From Pseudomonas sp. p1(2021b) (GTDB lineage Bacteria; Pseudomonadota; Gammaproteobacteria; Pseudomonadales; Pseudomonadaceae), in contig NZ_CP083746.1 in assembly GCF_020151015.1 (NCBI RefSeq), positions 1,517,001 through 1,581,000 of the forward strand: a DNA stretch of 64,000 nt, given 5' to 3'. Made by a program: the position numbers and the translations under genes. Shown here one piece after another: positions 34,983 to 44,104 of this stretch (its first letter is position 1; every line of letters starts with the position of its first letter). The notes below the pieces were generated by a model. That model saw nothing but the letters and a program-made list of their open reading frames with translations. It made no database searches and had not been told where the DNA came from.

Positions 34983-35978
34983 ATGTTCGAGGAAGACAAC
35001 GCGCAGTGGGGGCTGGTCCATGCCCTGGTGCTCGATGGCAAAGGCGGCGCGCGCTCTATTGCCCGGACCGAACTGGACGACCTTGCCTTACAGCCCGAGG
35101 AAAGCCTCTGGCTGCACTGGGACCGCAGCCACCCTCAGACCCGCACCTGGCTGTTGCATGACAGCGGCCTGAGCGAGTTCGCCTGCGACCTGTTGCTGGA
35201 GGAAAACACGCGCCCACGCCTGCTACCGCTGGCCGAGGAGCAGATGCTGCTGTTCCTGCGTGGGGTCAACCTGAATCCGGGGGCTGAACCCGAGGACATG
35301 GTCTCGGTGCGTATCTTCGCCGAGGCCCGACGGGTGATCTCGCTACGTCTGCGGCCGCTGCGTGCCAGTGACGAGATTCTCCAGCAGCTGGACGAGGGCC
35401 GGGGGCCGAAATCGGCCTCCGAGCTGTTGTTGCTGATGGGCGAACTGCTTACCGAGAAGGTCCAGGCGTTGGTCGATGACCTGTCGGAAGTGGTCGACCT
35501 CGAGGAAGAGAAGGTTGAATCCGACGAACGGTATAGCCCGGTTCAGGGCAGCCTGCAGCAGATCCGCCGCCGTGCCGCCGGCCTGCGTCGATTCCTCTCG
35601 CCGCAGCGGGAAATCTACGCCCAGCTCTCGCGCAACAAGTGGAGCTGGTTCGCCGATGGCGATGCCGACTACTGGAACGAGCTGAACAACAGCCTGACCC
35701 GTTACCTGGAGGAGCTGGAGCTTACCCGCGAGCGGGCTGCATTGGTGCTCGAGAGCGAGGACCGGCGGCGCAGTGAGCGTATGAACCGGATCATGTACCG
35801 CTTCGGCATCATCACTTGCATCTTCCTGCCCATGAGTTTCGTCACCGGCTTGCTGGGCATCAACGTCGGCGGTATCCCGGGCGCCGACAGCCCCTATGGG
35901 TTCCTGCTTGCCTGCGCTGTGGTGCTGGGCTTGGCGGCAGGGCAGTGGTGGCTGTTCCGGCGGTTGCGATGGGTATGA
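34983..35978 (+). CDS. zntB: CorA-family metal transporter, ZntB-like
   Basis: A 331-residue 2-TM-GxN transporter. The long cytoplasmic N-domain has LWLHWDRSHPQTRTWL, which fits ZntB better than CorA. Two C-terminal helices follow: GIITCIFLPMSFVTGLLGIN with the GIN variant of the GMN signature, the short loop VGGIPGADSPYG, then FLLACAVVLGLAAGQWWLF. Predicted to form a pentamer carrying zinc or a related divalent metal across the inner membrane. It follows rraA by 27 bp. Confidence 0.85.
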   Translation: MFEEDNAQWGLVHALVLDGKGGARSIARTELDDLALQPEESLWLHWDRSHPQTRTWLLHDSGLSEFACDLLLEENTRPRLLPLAEEQMLLFLRGVNLNPGAEPEDMVSVRIFAEARRVISLRLRPLRASDEILQQLDEGRGPKSASELLLLMGELLTEKVQALVDDLSEVVDLEEEKVESDERYSPVQGSLQQIRRRAAGLRRFLSPQREIYAQLSRNKWSWFADGDADYWNELNNSLTRYLEELELTRERAALVLESEDRRRSERMNRIMYRFGIITCIFLPMSFVTGLLGINVGGIPGADSPYGFLLACAVVLGLAAGQWWLFRRLRWV

Positions 35979-36083
35979 TTCAGCCTGGTCGGCCAGCTAT
36001 GCATTTTGAAACATTCGTCCCACATCCAGGTGTGACCCATCGGCCCGTGCCCTCGTCTTTGACAGACATCACGCGAGGTGCCC

Positions 36084-36335
36084 ATGCACGATCCGTTTGA
36101 AGAATCCTTGCGCGACCTGCTCAAGGCATCGCCGTCCGGCCAGGACCGTGACGATGCCGCTTGCCTGGGTCGCGTCCTCAAGACCGCCAACCGCCAGGTC
36201 GGTGCGGGTGATCTGTTCAGCTTGCTCGGCCGTTGGAGCCAGGCGCTGATGATCGCCGTGAACAATGGCTCGGCGCATGTCGCGCCGGTGCGCCGCAACC
36301 CTGCCGCAGGCAGAAAAGCTGATAAGGCCGATTGA
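36084..36335 (+). CDS. crfX: CrfX protein
   Basis: An 83-residue protein starting MHDPFEESLRDLLKAS behind GAGG. It matches CrfX, the small protein encoded upstream of cmpX and sigX in pseudomonads and needed for full envelope or cold-linked expression of that cluster; its mechanism is unclear. It contains CLGRVLKTANRQVGAGDLF and a basic C-terminus. It ends 2 bp before the cmpX ATG, so the two are coupled. Confidence 0.85.
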   Translation: MHDPFEESLRDLLKASPSGQDRDDAACLGRVLKTANRQVGAGDLFSLLGRWSQALMIAVNNGSAHVAPVRRNPAAGRKADKAD

Positions 36336-36337
36336 AT

Positions 36338-37162
36338 ATGGAACTCGATCTCTGGACCCAGAGCCTGGTCACCGCGATGACCGCCCTTTGGACCAAGGTG
36401 GCGAACTTCATCCCCAACCTGTTCGGCGCCCTGGTCGTGGTGCTGCTCGGTTTCGTGGTGGCCAAGCTGCTCGACACCCTGTTGTCCAAGCTGCTGGCCA
36501 AGTTCGGCCTGGACCGCCTGATGAGCGGCACCGGCCTGACCAAGATGCTCAGCCGCGTCGGCATCCAGGTGCCCATCTCCACCCTGATCGGCAAGATCGT
36601 CTACTGGTTCGTGCTGTTGATCTTCCTGGTCTCGGCTGCGGAATCCCTGGGCCTGGAGCGGGTTTCGGCAACGCTCGACATGCTCGCCCTGTACTTGCCC
36701 AAGGTATTCGGGGCGGCGCTGGTACTGCTGGCCGGCGTACTTCTGGCGCAGTTGGTCAACGGCCTGGTGCGCGGCGCCGCCGAAGGGGTGGGCCTGGAAT
36801 ATGCTGCCGGTGTCGGGCGTATCGCCCAGGGCCTGGTCATCATCATCAGCATCTCGGTGGCGATCAGCCAGTTGGAGGTCAAGACTGACCTGCTCAACCA
36901 TGTGATCGTCATCGGTTTGATTACCGTTGGTCTGGCCGTTGCGCTGGCAATGGGCCTGGGCAGCCGGGAAATCGCCGGGCAGATCCTGGCTGGAATCTAC
37001 GTGCGTGAACTCTACCAGGTCGGCCAGCAGGTGCGGATTGGAGAGGTCGAAGGGCAGATCGAGGAGATCGGTACGGTCAAGACGACCCTGCTGACCGATG
37101 ATGGCGAATTGGTGTCGTTGTCCAATCGGGAATTGCTCGAGCAGCGAGTCAATAGCCGCTAA
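36338..37162 (+). CDS. cmpX: Mechanosensitive-channel-like membrane protein CmpX
   Basis: A 274-residue inner-membrane protein with conserved TM-helix repeats (LFGALVVVLLGFVVAKLLDT, KIVYWFVLLIFLVSAA, VFGAALVLLAGVLLAQLV) and a C-terminal MscS-like beta part (QQVRIGEVEGQIEEIGTV). CmpX is a small-conductance channel family member. In P. aeruginosa its loss raises SigX activity, so it probably senses membrane state for the downstream sigma factor. AAGG stands 10 bp before the ATG. Confidence 0.9.
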   Translation: MELDLWTQSLVTAMTALWTKVANFIPNLFGALVVVLLGFVVAKLLDTLLSKLLAKFGLDRLMSGTGLTKMLSRVGIQVPISTLIGKIVYWFVLLIFLVSAAESLGLERVSATLDMLALYLPKVFGAALVLLAGVLLAQLVNGLVRGAAEGVGLEYAAGVGRIAQGLVIIISISVAISQLEVKTDLLNHVIVIGLITVGLAVALAMGLGSREIAGQILAGIYVRELYQVGQQVRIGEVEGQIEEIGTVKTTLLTDDGELVSLSNRELLEQRVNSR

Positions 37163-37251
37163 CCGCACAAAAGCTGTTAATGTATGCCGCCGCGAAAACC
37201 GGCCCACGGGGCCGAGCGGCGACATTGACCCGACTGTCGGCCAGATCCGTT

Positions 37252-37842
37252 TTGAATAAAGTTCATTCGCCGCCCATGCGCTATGACCCCCGAGCACTCA
37301 CTGACGAGGAGTTGGTGGCGCGTTCGCATGAGGAGCTGTTTCACGTAACCCGCGCCTATGAAGAGCTCATGCGGCGCTACCAACGGACCCTGTTCAACGT
37401 CTGTGCGCGTTACCTGGGGAACGACCGGGATGCCGACGATGTCTGTCAGGAAGTGATGCTCAAAGTGCTGTACGGGCTGAAGAGCTTCGAGGGGAAGTCC
37501 AAGTTCAAGACCTGGCTCTACAGCATCACCTACAACGAATGCATTACCCAGTACCGCAAGGAACGACGCAAGCGAAGGCTGATGGATGCCTTGAGCCTGG
37601 ACCCTATGGAAGAGGCGTCCGAGGACAAGGCGCCGAAACCTGAAGAAAAAGGCGGGCTGGATAAATGGCTGGTGCATGTGAACCCGATCGACCGAGAAAT
37701 CCTGGTGCTTCGATTTGTCGCAGAGCTGGAATTCCAGGAGATCGCAGACATCATGCACATGGGCCTGAGCGCCACGAAAATGCGCTACAAGCGTGCGCTC
37801 GACAAGCTTAGAGAGAAATTTGCGGGGCTCACTGAAACTTAG
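37252..37842 (+). CDS. sigX: ECF sigma factor SigX
   Basis: A 196-residue ECF sigma factor. The start is TTG 37252 (MNKVHSPPMRYDP), which gives the length and N-terminal pattern of P. aeruginosa SigX (MNKAQ..RYDP); the frame is open further upstream without homology. Region 2 is ELMRRYQRTLFNVCARYLG through DADDVCQEVMLKV and KFKTWLYSITYN; region 4 is REILVLRFVAELEFQEIADI. SigX drives oprF and fatty-acid/membrane genes under osmotic or envelope stress. No anti-sigma gene is adjacent. Confidence 0.95.
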   Translation: MNKVHSPPMRYDPRALTDEELVARSHEELFHVTRAYEELMRRYQRTLFNVCARYLGNDRDADDVCQEVMLKVLYGLKSFEGKSKFKTWLYSITYNECITQYRKERRKRRLMDALSLDPMEEASEDKAPKPEEKGGLDKWLVHVNPIDREILVLRFVAELEFQEIADIMHMGLSATKMRYKRALDKLREKFAGLTET

Positions 37843-37868
37843 TGGCGCGTAAATATCTCTAACCAACC

Positions 37869-37890
37869 GGCAAGTTCTGCTAGACTTGCC
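37869..37890. promoter_or_regulatory. Inverted repeat in the sigX-oprF spacer
   Basis: GGCAAGT - 8 bases - ACTTGCC. It lies in the 110-bp region that must carry the oprF promoter(s). It could be a weak sigX terminator or a regulatory site; a U-tract is absent, and I could not place -35/-10 boxes with confidence. Confidence 0.45.
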
Positions 37891-37952
37891 GTCGAGTTGT
37901 CCCCCGGATGTTGGTGGGACTGCTTAACTATCACCAGATGGGGATTTAACGG

Positions 37953-38987
37953 ATGAAATTGAAAAACACCTTGGGCTTGGCCATTGGTTCGCTTGTAGCC
38001 GCCACTTCGTTTGGCGCTCTGGCACAAGGTCAAGGCGCCGTCGAGACCGAGCTCTTCTACAAGAAAGAGTTCTTCGACAGCCAGCGCGACTTCAAGAACG
38101 ACGGCAACCTGTTCGGTGGCTCGATCGGTTACTTCCTGACCGACGACGTCGAACTGCGTCTGGGCTACGACGAAGTTCACAACGCTCGTGGCGAAGACGG
38201 CAAGAACATCAAGGGCTCCAACACCGCCCTGGACGCCGTTTACCACTTCAACAACCCGTACGACGCCATCCGTCCGTACGTTTCGGCTGGTTTCTCGCAC
38301 CAGAGCCTGGGCCAGACCGGCCGTGGCGGTCGTGACCACTCCACCTTCGCCAACGTTGGCGCTGGCGCCAAGTGGTACATCACCGACATGTTCTACGCCC
38401 GTGCTGGCGTCGAAGCTCAGTACAACATCGACCAGGGCGACACCGAGTGGGCCCCGAGCGTTGGTATCGGCATGAACTTCGGCGGTAGCCCGAAGCAAGC
38501 TGAAGCTGCTCCGGCTCCTGTTGCCGAAGTCTGCTCCGACAGCGACAACGACGGCGTCTGCGACAACGTCGACAAGTGCCCTGACACCCCGGCCAACGTT
38601 ACCGTTGACGCCGACGGCTGCCCGGCTGTTGCCGAAGTCGTACGTGTTGAGCTGGACGTCAAGTTCGACTTCGACAAGTCGGTCGTCAAGCCAAACAGCT
38701 ACGGCGACATCAAGAACCTGGCTGACTTCATGAAGCAGTACCCACAGACCACCACCACCGTTGAAGGTCACACCGACTCCGTTGGTCCGGATGCTTACAA
38801 CCAGAAGCTGTCCGAGCGTCGTGCCAATGCTGTCAAGGAAGTCCTGACCCAGCAGTACGGTGTTGAATCCAGCCGTATCGACTCGGTTGGCTACGGTGAG
38901 ACCCGTCCGGTTGCTGACAACGCCACCGAAGAAGGCCGCGCTATCAACCGTCGCGTTGAAGCTCAGGTCGAAGCCCAGGCCAAGTAA
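37953..38987 (+). CDS. oprF: Major outer membrane porin OprF
   Basis: A 344-residue protein that anchors the outer membrane to peptidoglycan and forms a general pore. The signal peptide is MKLKNTLGLAIGSLVAATSF through ALA, followed by the N-terminal beta-barrel (ELRLGYDEVHN). A Pro/Ala hinge and a four-Cys Asp-rich loop (CSDSDNDGVCDNVDKCPDTP) lead to the OmpA-like peptidoglycan-binding domain (VEGHTDSVGPDAYNQKLSER). Codon use is strongly biased, as expected for one of the most abundant proteins. Confidence 0.97.
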   Translation: MKLKNTLGLAIGSLVAATSFGALAQGQGAVETELFYKKEFFDSQRDFKNDGNLFGGSIGYFLTDDVELRLGYDEVHNARGEDGKNIKGSNTALDAVYHFNNPYDAIRPYVSAGFSHQSLGQTGRGGRDHSTFANVGAGAKWYITDMFYARAGVEAQYNIDQGDTEWAPSVGIGMNFGGSPKQAEAAPAPVAEVCSDSDNDGVCDNVDKCPDTPANVTVDADGCPAVAEVVRVELDVKFDFDKSVVKPNSYGDIKNLADFMKQYPQTTTTVEGHTDSVGPDAYNQKLSERRANAVKEVLTQQYGVESSRIDSVGYGETRPVADNATEEGRAINRRVEAQVEAQAK

Positions 38988-39006
38988 TTTGGTTTGATGC
39001 TTCACG

Positions 39007-39039
39007 AAAAACCCGGCTTCGGCCGGGTTTTTCTTTTTT
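39007..39039. terminator. Bidirectional terminator between oprF and the kinase gene
   Basis: AAAAACCCGGC-TTCG-GCCGGGTTTTT followed by CTTTTTT. T-runs occur on both strands, so it can end oprF (plus) and the converging kinase transcript (minus). Confidence 0.93.
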
Positions 39040-39077
39040 GGGTTGCAAGCGCTTACCGCTGTGGGGGCGGCGGCGTA

Positions 39078-40748
39078 TCACTGCCTGAGCAAGACCACCA
39101 GCAAGACCAGGTTCAGCAGCAGCGACAGCAACGCCACACCCTGCCAGACCTTCAACGGTTCCCGCTCCAGCAGCGGCCGGGCCCGCTTGGGCACTTCTTC
39201 CCTGTCGCCCCGCTCGAACGCCAGCAACCACTCCTCGGCCGTTTCGAACCGCCGTGCTGGATCACGCTCCACACCCCGCAACAGGTTCCCTTGCACCCAG
39301 GCCGGCACATCCGGGCGGTAGCGCGCTGGATCGATCGCGGCCCTGAACCGAGGGTGCTGGAACGCCTCGACCTCGCCATACGGATAATGGCCCGTGAGCA
39401 GGAAATACAAACTCACCCCGACCGCATAGAGGTCCTGCCGTGGGTCGGGCGGGGCACCATCGAACGCTTCCGGTGCGATGAACGACGGTGTGCCGGGCAG
39501 CGTATGGGCTGCGTCCTCGGACAGCCCCGGGCAATAGGCCAGGCCAAAGTCCAGCAGCCGCACCTGGCCATCTTCCCCTAGGTGCAGGTTGTCCGGCTTG
39601 ATGTCCCGATGCAGCAGGTTGCGCCGGTGCAGTACCCCGACCGCTTGCAGGAGCTGGCGTGCCACCTCCAGCCAGCGTTGCAGCGGCAGCGGCCCTTGCT
39701 CGGCGAACAGGGTCGCCAGGGTTTGCCCTGGATATTCGCGCATCAGGTAATACAGGTGTTGGCGCTGGCTGGCGCTGTGTACTTCGGGAAAATGTCGCCC
39801 GGCGACCCGGCGCAGGAACCATTCCTCCAGCAGCAGGCGCTGGGTGGCCCCCGGCTCAGCATGCACGTCCCCTGGCAGGGTCTTGAGCAGCCAAGCCTGC
39901 CCCTGGCTGTCAAATACGCGATACAGCACCGACTGACGGCTGCGCGACAGCACGGCATCCACCTGCCAGCCATCGACCGACTGGCCAGGGCGCAGCGAGC
40001 CGGGCACGGGCCATTGCTGCAGGTGCGCCAAGGTATCGCCGAGGTTGGCCGGGCCCAGCTGGTCCACGCGCACCAGCAAGGCGCTGGCGTTATCCTGGCT
40101 GCCGGCATGGTGGGCCGTGGCGACCAGGGTGTCGGCGGCTGCCTGCAGGTCGGGCTGGTCATGCAGTATCGAATGGATACGCTGGTCGCCAAGGCATGCC
40201 CAGACCCCATCGCTGAGCAGCACGAAACAATCGCCGGCCTGCAGCTCACCCTCGAGATAATCCACCAGTAGGTGCTGGTCCAGGCCCAGGGCGCGCTTGA
40301 GCACATGCTGCATGCCTGGTTGGTCCCAGACGTGATCCTGGCTCAGACAGAGCAGGCGTTCTGCGTGCCAGCGATAGATTCGGCAGTCTCCCACGTGCGC
40401 CAGGGTGAAGCGGCGCCCGCGCAGTACCAGGGCGCTGAGTGTGGTCAACAACGGCTGGCCATTGCCCTGGGCACGCAACCAGCGGTTCTGCGCCAGCAGC
40501 AGGCGGTCCAGGGCCTGAGTCACGCCCCAGGTGGGCGGGGTGGCGTAGTAGTCCAGGGCCAGTGCCTGCAGGGTGGCCTTCGCGGCCAGGCCGCCGTCGG
40601 CGCACTGGCTGACACCATCGGCCAGCGCGCACAGGTAGCCCTTGCTGGCGGCCAGCTCCGCAGCGGGCGTGACCAGGCGCAGGGCATCCTGGTTCTCGGC
40701 CCGTGGGCCGGTGGCCGTGGCTTGGGCGAAGCTCAACTGCAGGCTCAT
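39078..40748 (-). CDS. Bifunctional PP2C phosphatase / serine-threonine protein kinase
   Basis: A 556-residue fusion. The N-terminal PP2C-type domain (to about residue 240) has RAENQDALRL, LCALADGVSQCADGG, LAHVGDCRIY and GSQDNASALLV, the Asp residues that hold the two metals. The Hanks-type kinase domain (about 265-520) has WLLKTLPGD with the probable ATP Lys, LHRDIKPDNLHL, DFGLAY, and TPSFIAPEAF. A C-terminal membrane helix (VALLSLLLNLVLLVVLL) anchors it. It lies 9 bp after the nitrate transporter stop, so it probably belongs to the nas operon. Target unknown; a role in nitrate assimilation is inferred from position, which is the same next to nasA in P. aeruginosa as I recall. Confidence 0.9.
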   Translation of the reverse strand: MSLQLSFAQATATGPRAENQDALRLVTPAAELAASKGYLCALADGVSQCADGGLAAKATLQALALDYYATPPTWGVTQALDRLLLAQNRWLRAQGNGQPLLTTLSALVLRGRRFTLAHVGDCRIYRWHAERLLCLSQDHVWDQPGMQHVLKRALGLDQHLLVDYLEGELQAGDCFVLLSDGVWACLGDQRIHSILHDQPDLQAAADTLVATAHHAGSQDNASALLVRVDQLGPANLGDTLAHLQQWPVPGSLRPGQSVDGWQVDAVLSRSRQSVLYRVFDSQGQAWLLKTLPGDVHAEPGATQRLLLEEWFLRRVAGRHFPEVHSASQRQHLYYLMREYPGQTLATLFAEQGPLPLQRWLEVARQLLQAVGVLHRRNLLHRDIKPDNLHLGEDGQVRLLDFGLAYCPGLSEDAAHTLPGTPSFIAPEAFDGAPPDPRQDLYAVGVSLYFLLTGHYPYGEVEAFQHPRFRAAIDPARYRPDVPAWVQGNLLRGVERDPARRFETAEEWLLAFERGDREEVPKRARPLLEREPLKVWQGVALLSLLLNLVLLVVLLRQ

Positions 40749-40757
40749 GGGCAGCCC

Positions 40758-41969
40758 TCAGACCCGCGCTGCGGTGACGGCCGCAGAGCCCCAGGTGGTG
40801 CGCCAGCGCTGCTTGACGCCGTGCAGGCCGAACCAGGCCAGCAGACCGAGGCTGGCGAACAACCACAGAGCCAGCTGGTAGTCGCCGGTATGTTGCTTGA
40901 TCGCCCCCAACCCGGCGGCCAGAAGGAAGCCTCCGATGCCCCCGGCCATGCCGATGAGCCCTGTCATCACGCCGATCTCCTGGCGAAAGCGCTGGGGCAC
41001 CAGCTGGAACACCGCGCCGTTGCCCGCGCCAAGGCCGAGCATGGCGCTGACGAACAGGGCCAGGGCCGCCACGGCGCTGGGCAGATTGAAGCCGACTGCA
41101 GCAATGCAGATGGCGGCGACGCTGTACATGGCCAACAAGGTACGGATCCCGCCGAACCGGTCGGCCAGGGCGCCGCCCAGGGGGCGCATCAGGCTGCCGG
41201 CGAATACGCAGGCGGCCGTATAGTAGCCGGCGGTCACCGGGCTCAGGCCGTACTGGTCGCTGAAATAGCCGGGCAGAGCACTGGCCAGGCCGATGAAGCC
41301 GCCGAAGGTTACGCTGTAGAAGAACATGAACCACCAGCTGTCACGATCGCCCAGGGCCTTGAGGTAGTCCGCCATGGCCTTGGGCTTGGGCCGCTGCGGC
41401 GCATTGCGTGCCAGCAGGGCGAACAAGGCCAGGGTCAGCACCAGGGGCAACAGGGCGAAGCCGAACACGTTGTTCCAGCCATAGGCCGCCGCCAGGGCAG
41501 GGGCCAGCAGGGCGGCGAACACCGTGCCGGAGTTGCCCGCACCCGCGATGCCCATGGCCTTGCCCTGGTGCTGGGGGGGATACCACTGCGAGGCCAGGGG
41601 CAGGGAGACAGCGAACGAGGCGCCGGCAAAGCCGAGGAACACGCCCAGCAGCAAGGCTTGTTCATAGCTCTGGATGCCCAGGTGCCAGGCGCAGGCCAAA
41701 GCTACGATCACCACCACCTGGCCGAGCAGCCCGGCAGTCTTCGGTGACAAGCGATCGACCAGCAGGCCCATGACGAAACGCAGCACGGCCCCGGCCAGGA
41801 TCGGCGTGGCCACCATCAGGCCCCGTTGCTGTGCGCTGAGCCCGAGGTCGGTGGCGATCTGCACTGCCAAGGGGCCCAGCAGGTACCAGACCATGAAGCT
41901 CAGGTCGAAATACAGGAACGCGGCAAACAGGGTGGGCACATGCCCGGATTTCCAGAAGCTCGTATTCAT
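40758..41969 (-). CDS. nasA: Nitrate/nitrite transporter, NarK/NasA family MFS
   Basis: A 403-residue MFS protein with about 12 helices. Nitrate signature regions are visible: helix 5 GFAGASFAVSLPLASQWYPP followed by GKAMGIAGAGNSGT, and the second signature in GGIGGFLLAAGLG. It starts MNTSFWKSGH behind GAGGT. Expected role: nitrate uptake for assimilation. A hairpin leader with a terminator lies between nasT and this gene. Confidence 0.9.
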   Translation of the reverse strand: MNTSFWKSGHVPTLFAAFLYFDLSFMVWYLLGPLAVQIATDLGLSAQQRGLMVATPILAGAVLRFVMGLLVDRLSPKTAGLLGQVVVIVALACAWHLGIQSYEQALLLGVFLGFAGASFAVSLPLASQWYPPQHQGKAMGIAGAGNSGTVFAALLAPALAAAYGWNNVFGFALLPLVLTLALFALLARNAPQRPKPKAMADYLKALGDRDSWWFMFFYSVTFGGFIGLASALPGYFSDQYGLSPVTAGYYTAACVFAGSLMRPLGGALADRFGGIRTLLAMYSVAAICIAAVGFNLPSAVAALALFVSAMLGLGAGNGAVFQLVPQRFRQEIGVMTGLIGMAGGIGGFLLAAGLGAIKQHTGDYQLALWLFASLGLLAWFGLHGVKQRWRTTWGSAAVTAARV

Positions 41970-42026
41970 CGAACACCTCGCGTGGCTGCAACGCTGGTCA
42001 CGCCCTGGCTGTGCAGGGCTGGAACG

Positions 42027-42112
42027 AAAAAGACGCCGCTTCCCGCACCACGAGGGGAGGGGAGAGCGACGTCTTTGTCGGTAATCAAGTGAGGTAACCG
42101 CCGTTGGCTACC
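42027..42112 (-). promoter_or_regulatory. Nitrate-responsive antitermination leader of the transporter gene
   Basis: Read on the minus strand: first a hairpin at 42112-42093 (GGTAGCC, loop, GGCGGTTACC), then a strong stem at 42076-42065 with 42040-42029 (AAAGACGTCGCT against AGCGGCGTCTTT) followed by Ts. That is an ANTAR-type hairpin followed by an intrinsic terminator, as expected for the RNA target of NasT. The nasT gene lies directly upstream. The layout is seen; binding is inferred from the known NasS/NasT mechanism. Confidence 0.65.
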
Positions 42113-42174
42113 GGTGAGGTTTGCTCAGCAAGAGATGGGCCAACTGTTGACGGGGGGCTTTGGATTTTCGGTGC

Positions 42175-42750
42175 CTAGCCCAACATCTCGTGCATGGCGA
42201 TGATCTGCTCGGCCACCTGGATCAGCTTCTGCTGTCGGCTCATGGCCTGGCGCCGCATCAGCGTGTAGGCCTGTTCCTCGTTGCAGTCTTTCATCTTCAT
42301 CAACAGCCCTTTGGCTTGTTCGATGCGCTTGCGTTCGGCCAGTTGCTGGTCGCGAGCCAATAACTGCGCCTTGAGCGCCTGGTCGCTTTCGAAGCGGGCC
42401 ATGGCCACGTCGAGGATCGGCTGCAGGCGCGTGGCCTGGATGCCTTCGACGATATAGGCGCTGACCCCGGCCTGGATCGCCTGGCGCATCACGCCCGGGT
42501 CGTGCTCGTCGGTGAACAGCACGATCGGGCGAGGACGGTCGCGGCTGACCAGTACCACCTGTTCCATCACATCCCGGCCCGGTGACTCTGTATCGATCAG
42601 AACCACGTCCGGGTGCACGGTTTCGACGCAGGTGGGCAGGTCGATGGTCAGCGCGCCCGCCTCGATCACCTCGAAGCCCGCCTCGATCAGGGCGCCCTTG
42701 AGGCGGCCGACTTTCTTTTCGGTATCGTCGATCAGCAGGATACGCAGCAT
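42175..42750 (-). CDS. nasT: ANTAR-domain antiterminator response regulator NasT
   Basis: A 191-residue protein. The receiver-like domain starts MLRILLIDDTEKKVG with D in VVLIDTESPG; a C-terminal ANTAR RNA-binding domain follows (ERKRIEQAKGLLMKMKDCNE through MRRQAMSR). ATG 42750 has GAGGAG in front; a longer frame to 42765 overlaps nasS. NasT lets polymerase pass the leader terminator of nitrate genes when NasS releases it on nitrate binding. It follows nasS by 11 bp. Confidence 0.93.
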   Translation of the reverse strand: MLRILLIDDTEKKVGRLKGALIEAGFEVIEAGALTIDLPTCVETVHPDVVLIDTESPGRDVMEQVVLVSRDRPRPIVLFTDEHDPGVMRQAIQAGVSAYIVEGIQATRLQPILDVAMARFESDQALKAQLLARDQQLAERKRIEQAKGLLMKMKDCNEEQAYTLMRRQAMSRQQKLIQVAEQIIAMHEMLG

Positions 42751-42761
42751 GTTCGTGCTCC

Positions 42762-43976
42762 TCACAGTCCGGCTCGGGTGCCGAGGGCGTCATCCAGGGC
42801 ATGCAGGCGGAAGCTGCGGGCGTAGCCGTAAGGGTCGCTGCCGTCCCAGCGGCTGCCGTCGATCATCAGGCTGCTGCGCATGAGGGGATAGGAGCACGGC
42901 ACGCCGATGGCCTCGGCTGCCTGTCGGTAGAGCGACAGCTGCTGGACTTGGTGGGCGATTTTTAGGTAGTCCGGGTCTTCGCGCAGCAGGCCCCAGCGGC
43001 GGAACTGGGTCATGAACCACATGCCATCGGACAGGTAGGGCATGTTCGCCCGCCCCTGGTCGAACAGGCGCAGGGCGTGAGGGTCGTGCCACTGGTTGCC
43101 GAGGCCGTCCTGGTAGTCGCCGAGCAGTCGCGGTTCGATGCTGCCCAGTGGGGCGTCCAGGTAGGCCTTGCCGCTGAGCAGTTGGGCTGTGCTACGACGG
43201 TTTTCCTGGCATTGCTCGATGAATCGGCTGGCAGCCAGAACTGCTTTCACCAACGCCCGGGCACTGTTGGGGTATTGCTCGACGAATGAGCGGGTAGCGC
43301 CGAGGACTTTTTCCGGGTGGTCCGGCCAGATCGACTGGCTGGTCGCCAAGGTAAAGCCCAAGCCCTTGGCCACCGCATCGGCCGACCAGGGCTCGCCGAC
43401 GCAAAAACCATCGATACGCCCGGCCTGCAGATGGGCAGCCATTTGCGCGGGTGGTACCACCACACTGCGCACGTCCTGCAGTGGATGGATACCCTGACTG
43501 GCCAGCCAATAGTACAGCCACATGGCGTGGGTGCCGGTGGGGAAGGTCTGGGCGAAGGTCAGGCGTGCGCCATGCTGGTGCACCAGGCGCGACAACGCCT
43601 CGGGGCTGGTCACGCCTTTGCGCTGCAGGGCAGGGGAGAGGTTCAGGGCCTGGGCGTTCTGGTTCAGGCCCATGAGTACGGCCATGGCATGGCGAGGTAT
43701 GCCGCCCAGGCCCAGGTGCACGGCGTAGACCAGGCCATACAAGCAATGGGCGGCGTCCAGTTCACCACTGACCAGCTTGTCGCGCAGCCCGGCCCAGGAG
43801 GCCTGGCGCTTGAGGTTGAGGGTCAGGCCGTGCAGTTGGGCGAAGCCCTGGGTGGCGGCCACCACGACCGGCGCGCAGTCGGTCAGGGCCATGAAGCCGA
43901 TGTCCAGGGAGGTTTTCTCGGGTGCATCGCTGCCGTTGACCCAGGCCAGGGGTGTCGTGGGGAGTGCTGTATTCAA
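42762..43976 (-). CDS. nasS: Nitrate sensor NasS (NrtA-like, cytoplasmic)
   Basis: A 404-residue periplasmic-binding-protein fold without a signal peptide, as expected for the cytosolic NasS that holds NasT inactive until nitrate or nitrite binds. Marks: [50 protein letters not shown] and [20 protein letters not shown]. The start is TTG 43976 ([12 protein letters not shown]) behind GAGGA; another TTG at 44024 lacks a site. First gene of the nasS-nasT-transporter-kinase unit, divergent from pyrD. Confidence 0.92.
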   Translation of the reverse strand: MNTALPTTPLAWVNGSDAPEKTSLDIGFMALTDCAPVVVAATQGFAQLHGLTLNLKRQASWAGLRDKLVSGELDAAHCLYGLVYAVHLGLGGIPRHAMAVLMGLNQNAQALNLSPALQRKGVTSPEALSRLVHQHGARLTFAQTFPTGTHAMWLYYWLASQGIHPLQDVRSVVVPPAQMAAHLQAGRIDGFCVGEPWSADAVAKGLGFTLATSQSIWPDHPEKVLGATRSFVEQYPNSARALVKAVLAASRFIEQCQENRRSTAQLLSGKAYLDAPLGSIEPRLLGDYQDGLGNQWHDPHALRLFDQGRANMPYLSDGMWFMTQFRRWGLLREDPDYLKIAHQVQQLSLYRQAAEAIGVPCSYPLMRSSLMIDGSRWDGSDPYGYARSFRLHALDDALGTRAGL

Positions 43977-44104
43977 GGGGGTCCTCGCCGGTACGGGGCT
44001 GTCTGCCTGTACCTTGCGAAGCAACCCATGTGCCAGCGCCCCTGTCGCCCGGGCCGCGCGCTGGCTATAATCGCCCGCTCACTCACCGCGAGTCTTGCCT
44101 GCCC

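Noticed and set aside
33294..35021. A 575-codon antisense frame across the hydrolase and rraA genes
   Set aside because: It crosses two well-supported genes on the other strand and shows no protein-like pattern.
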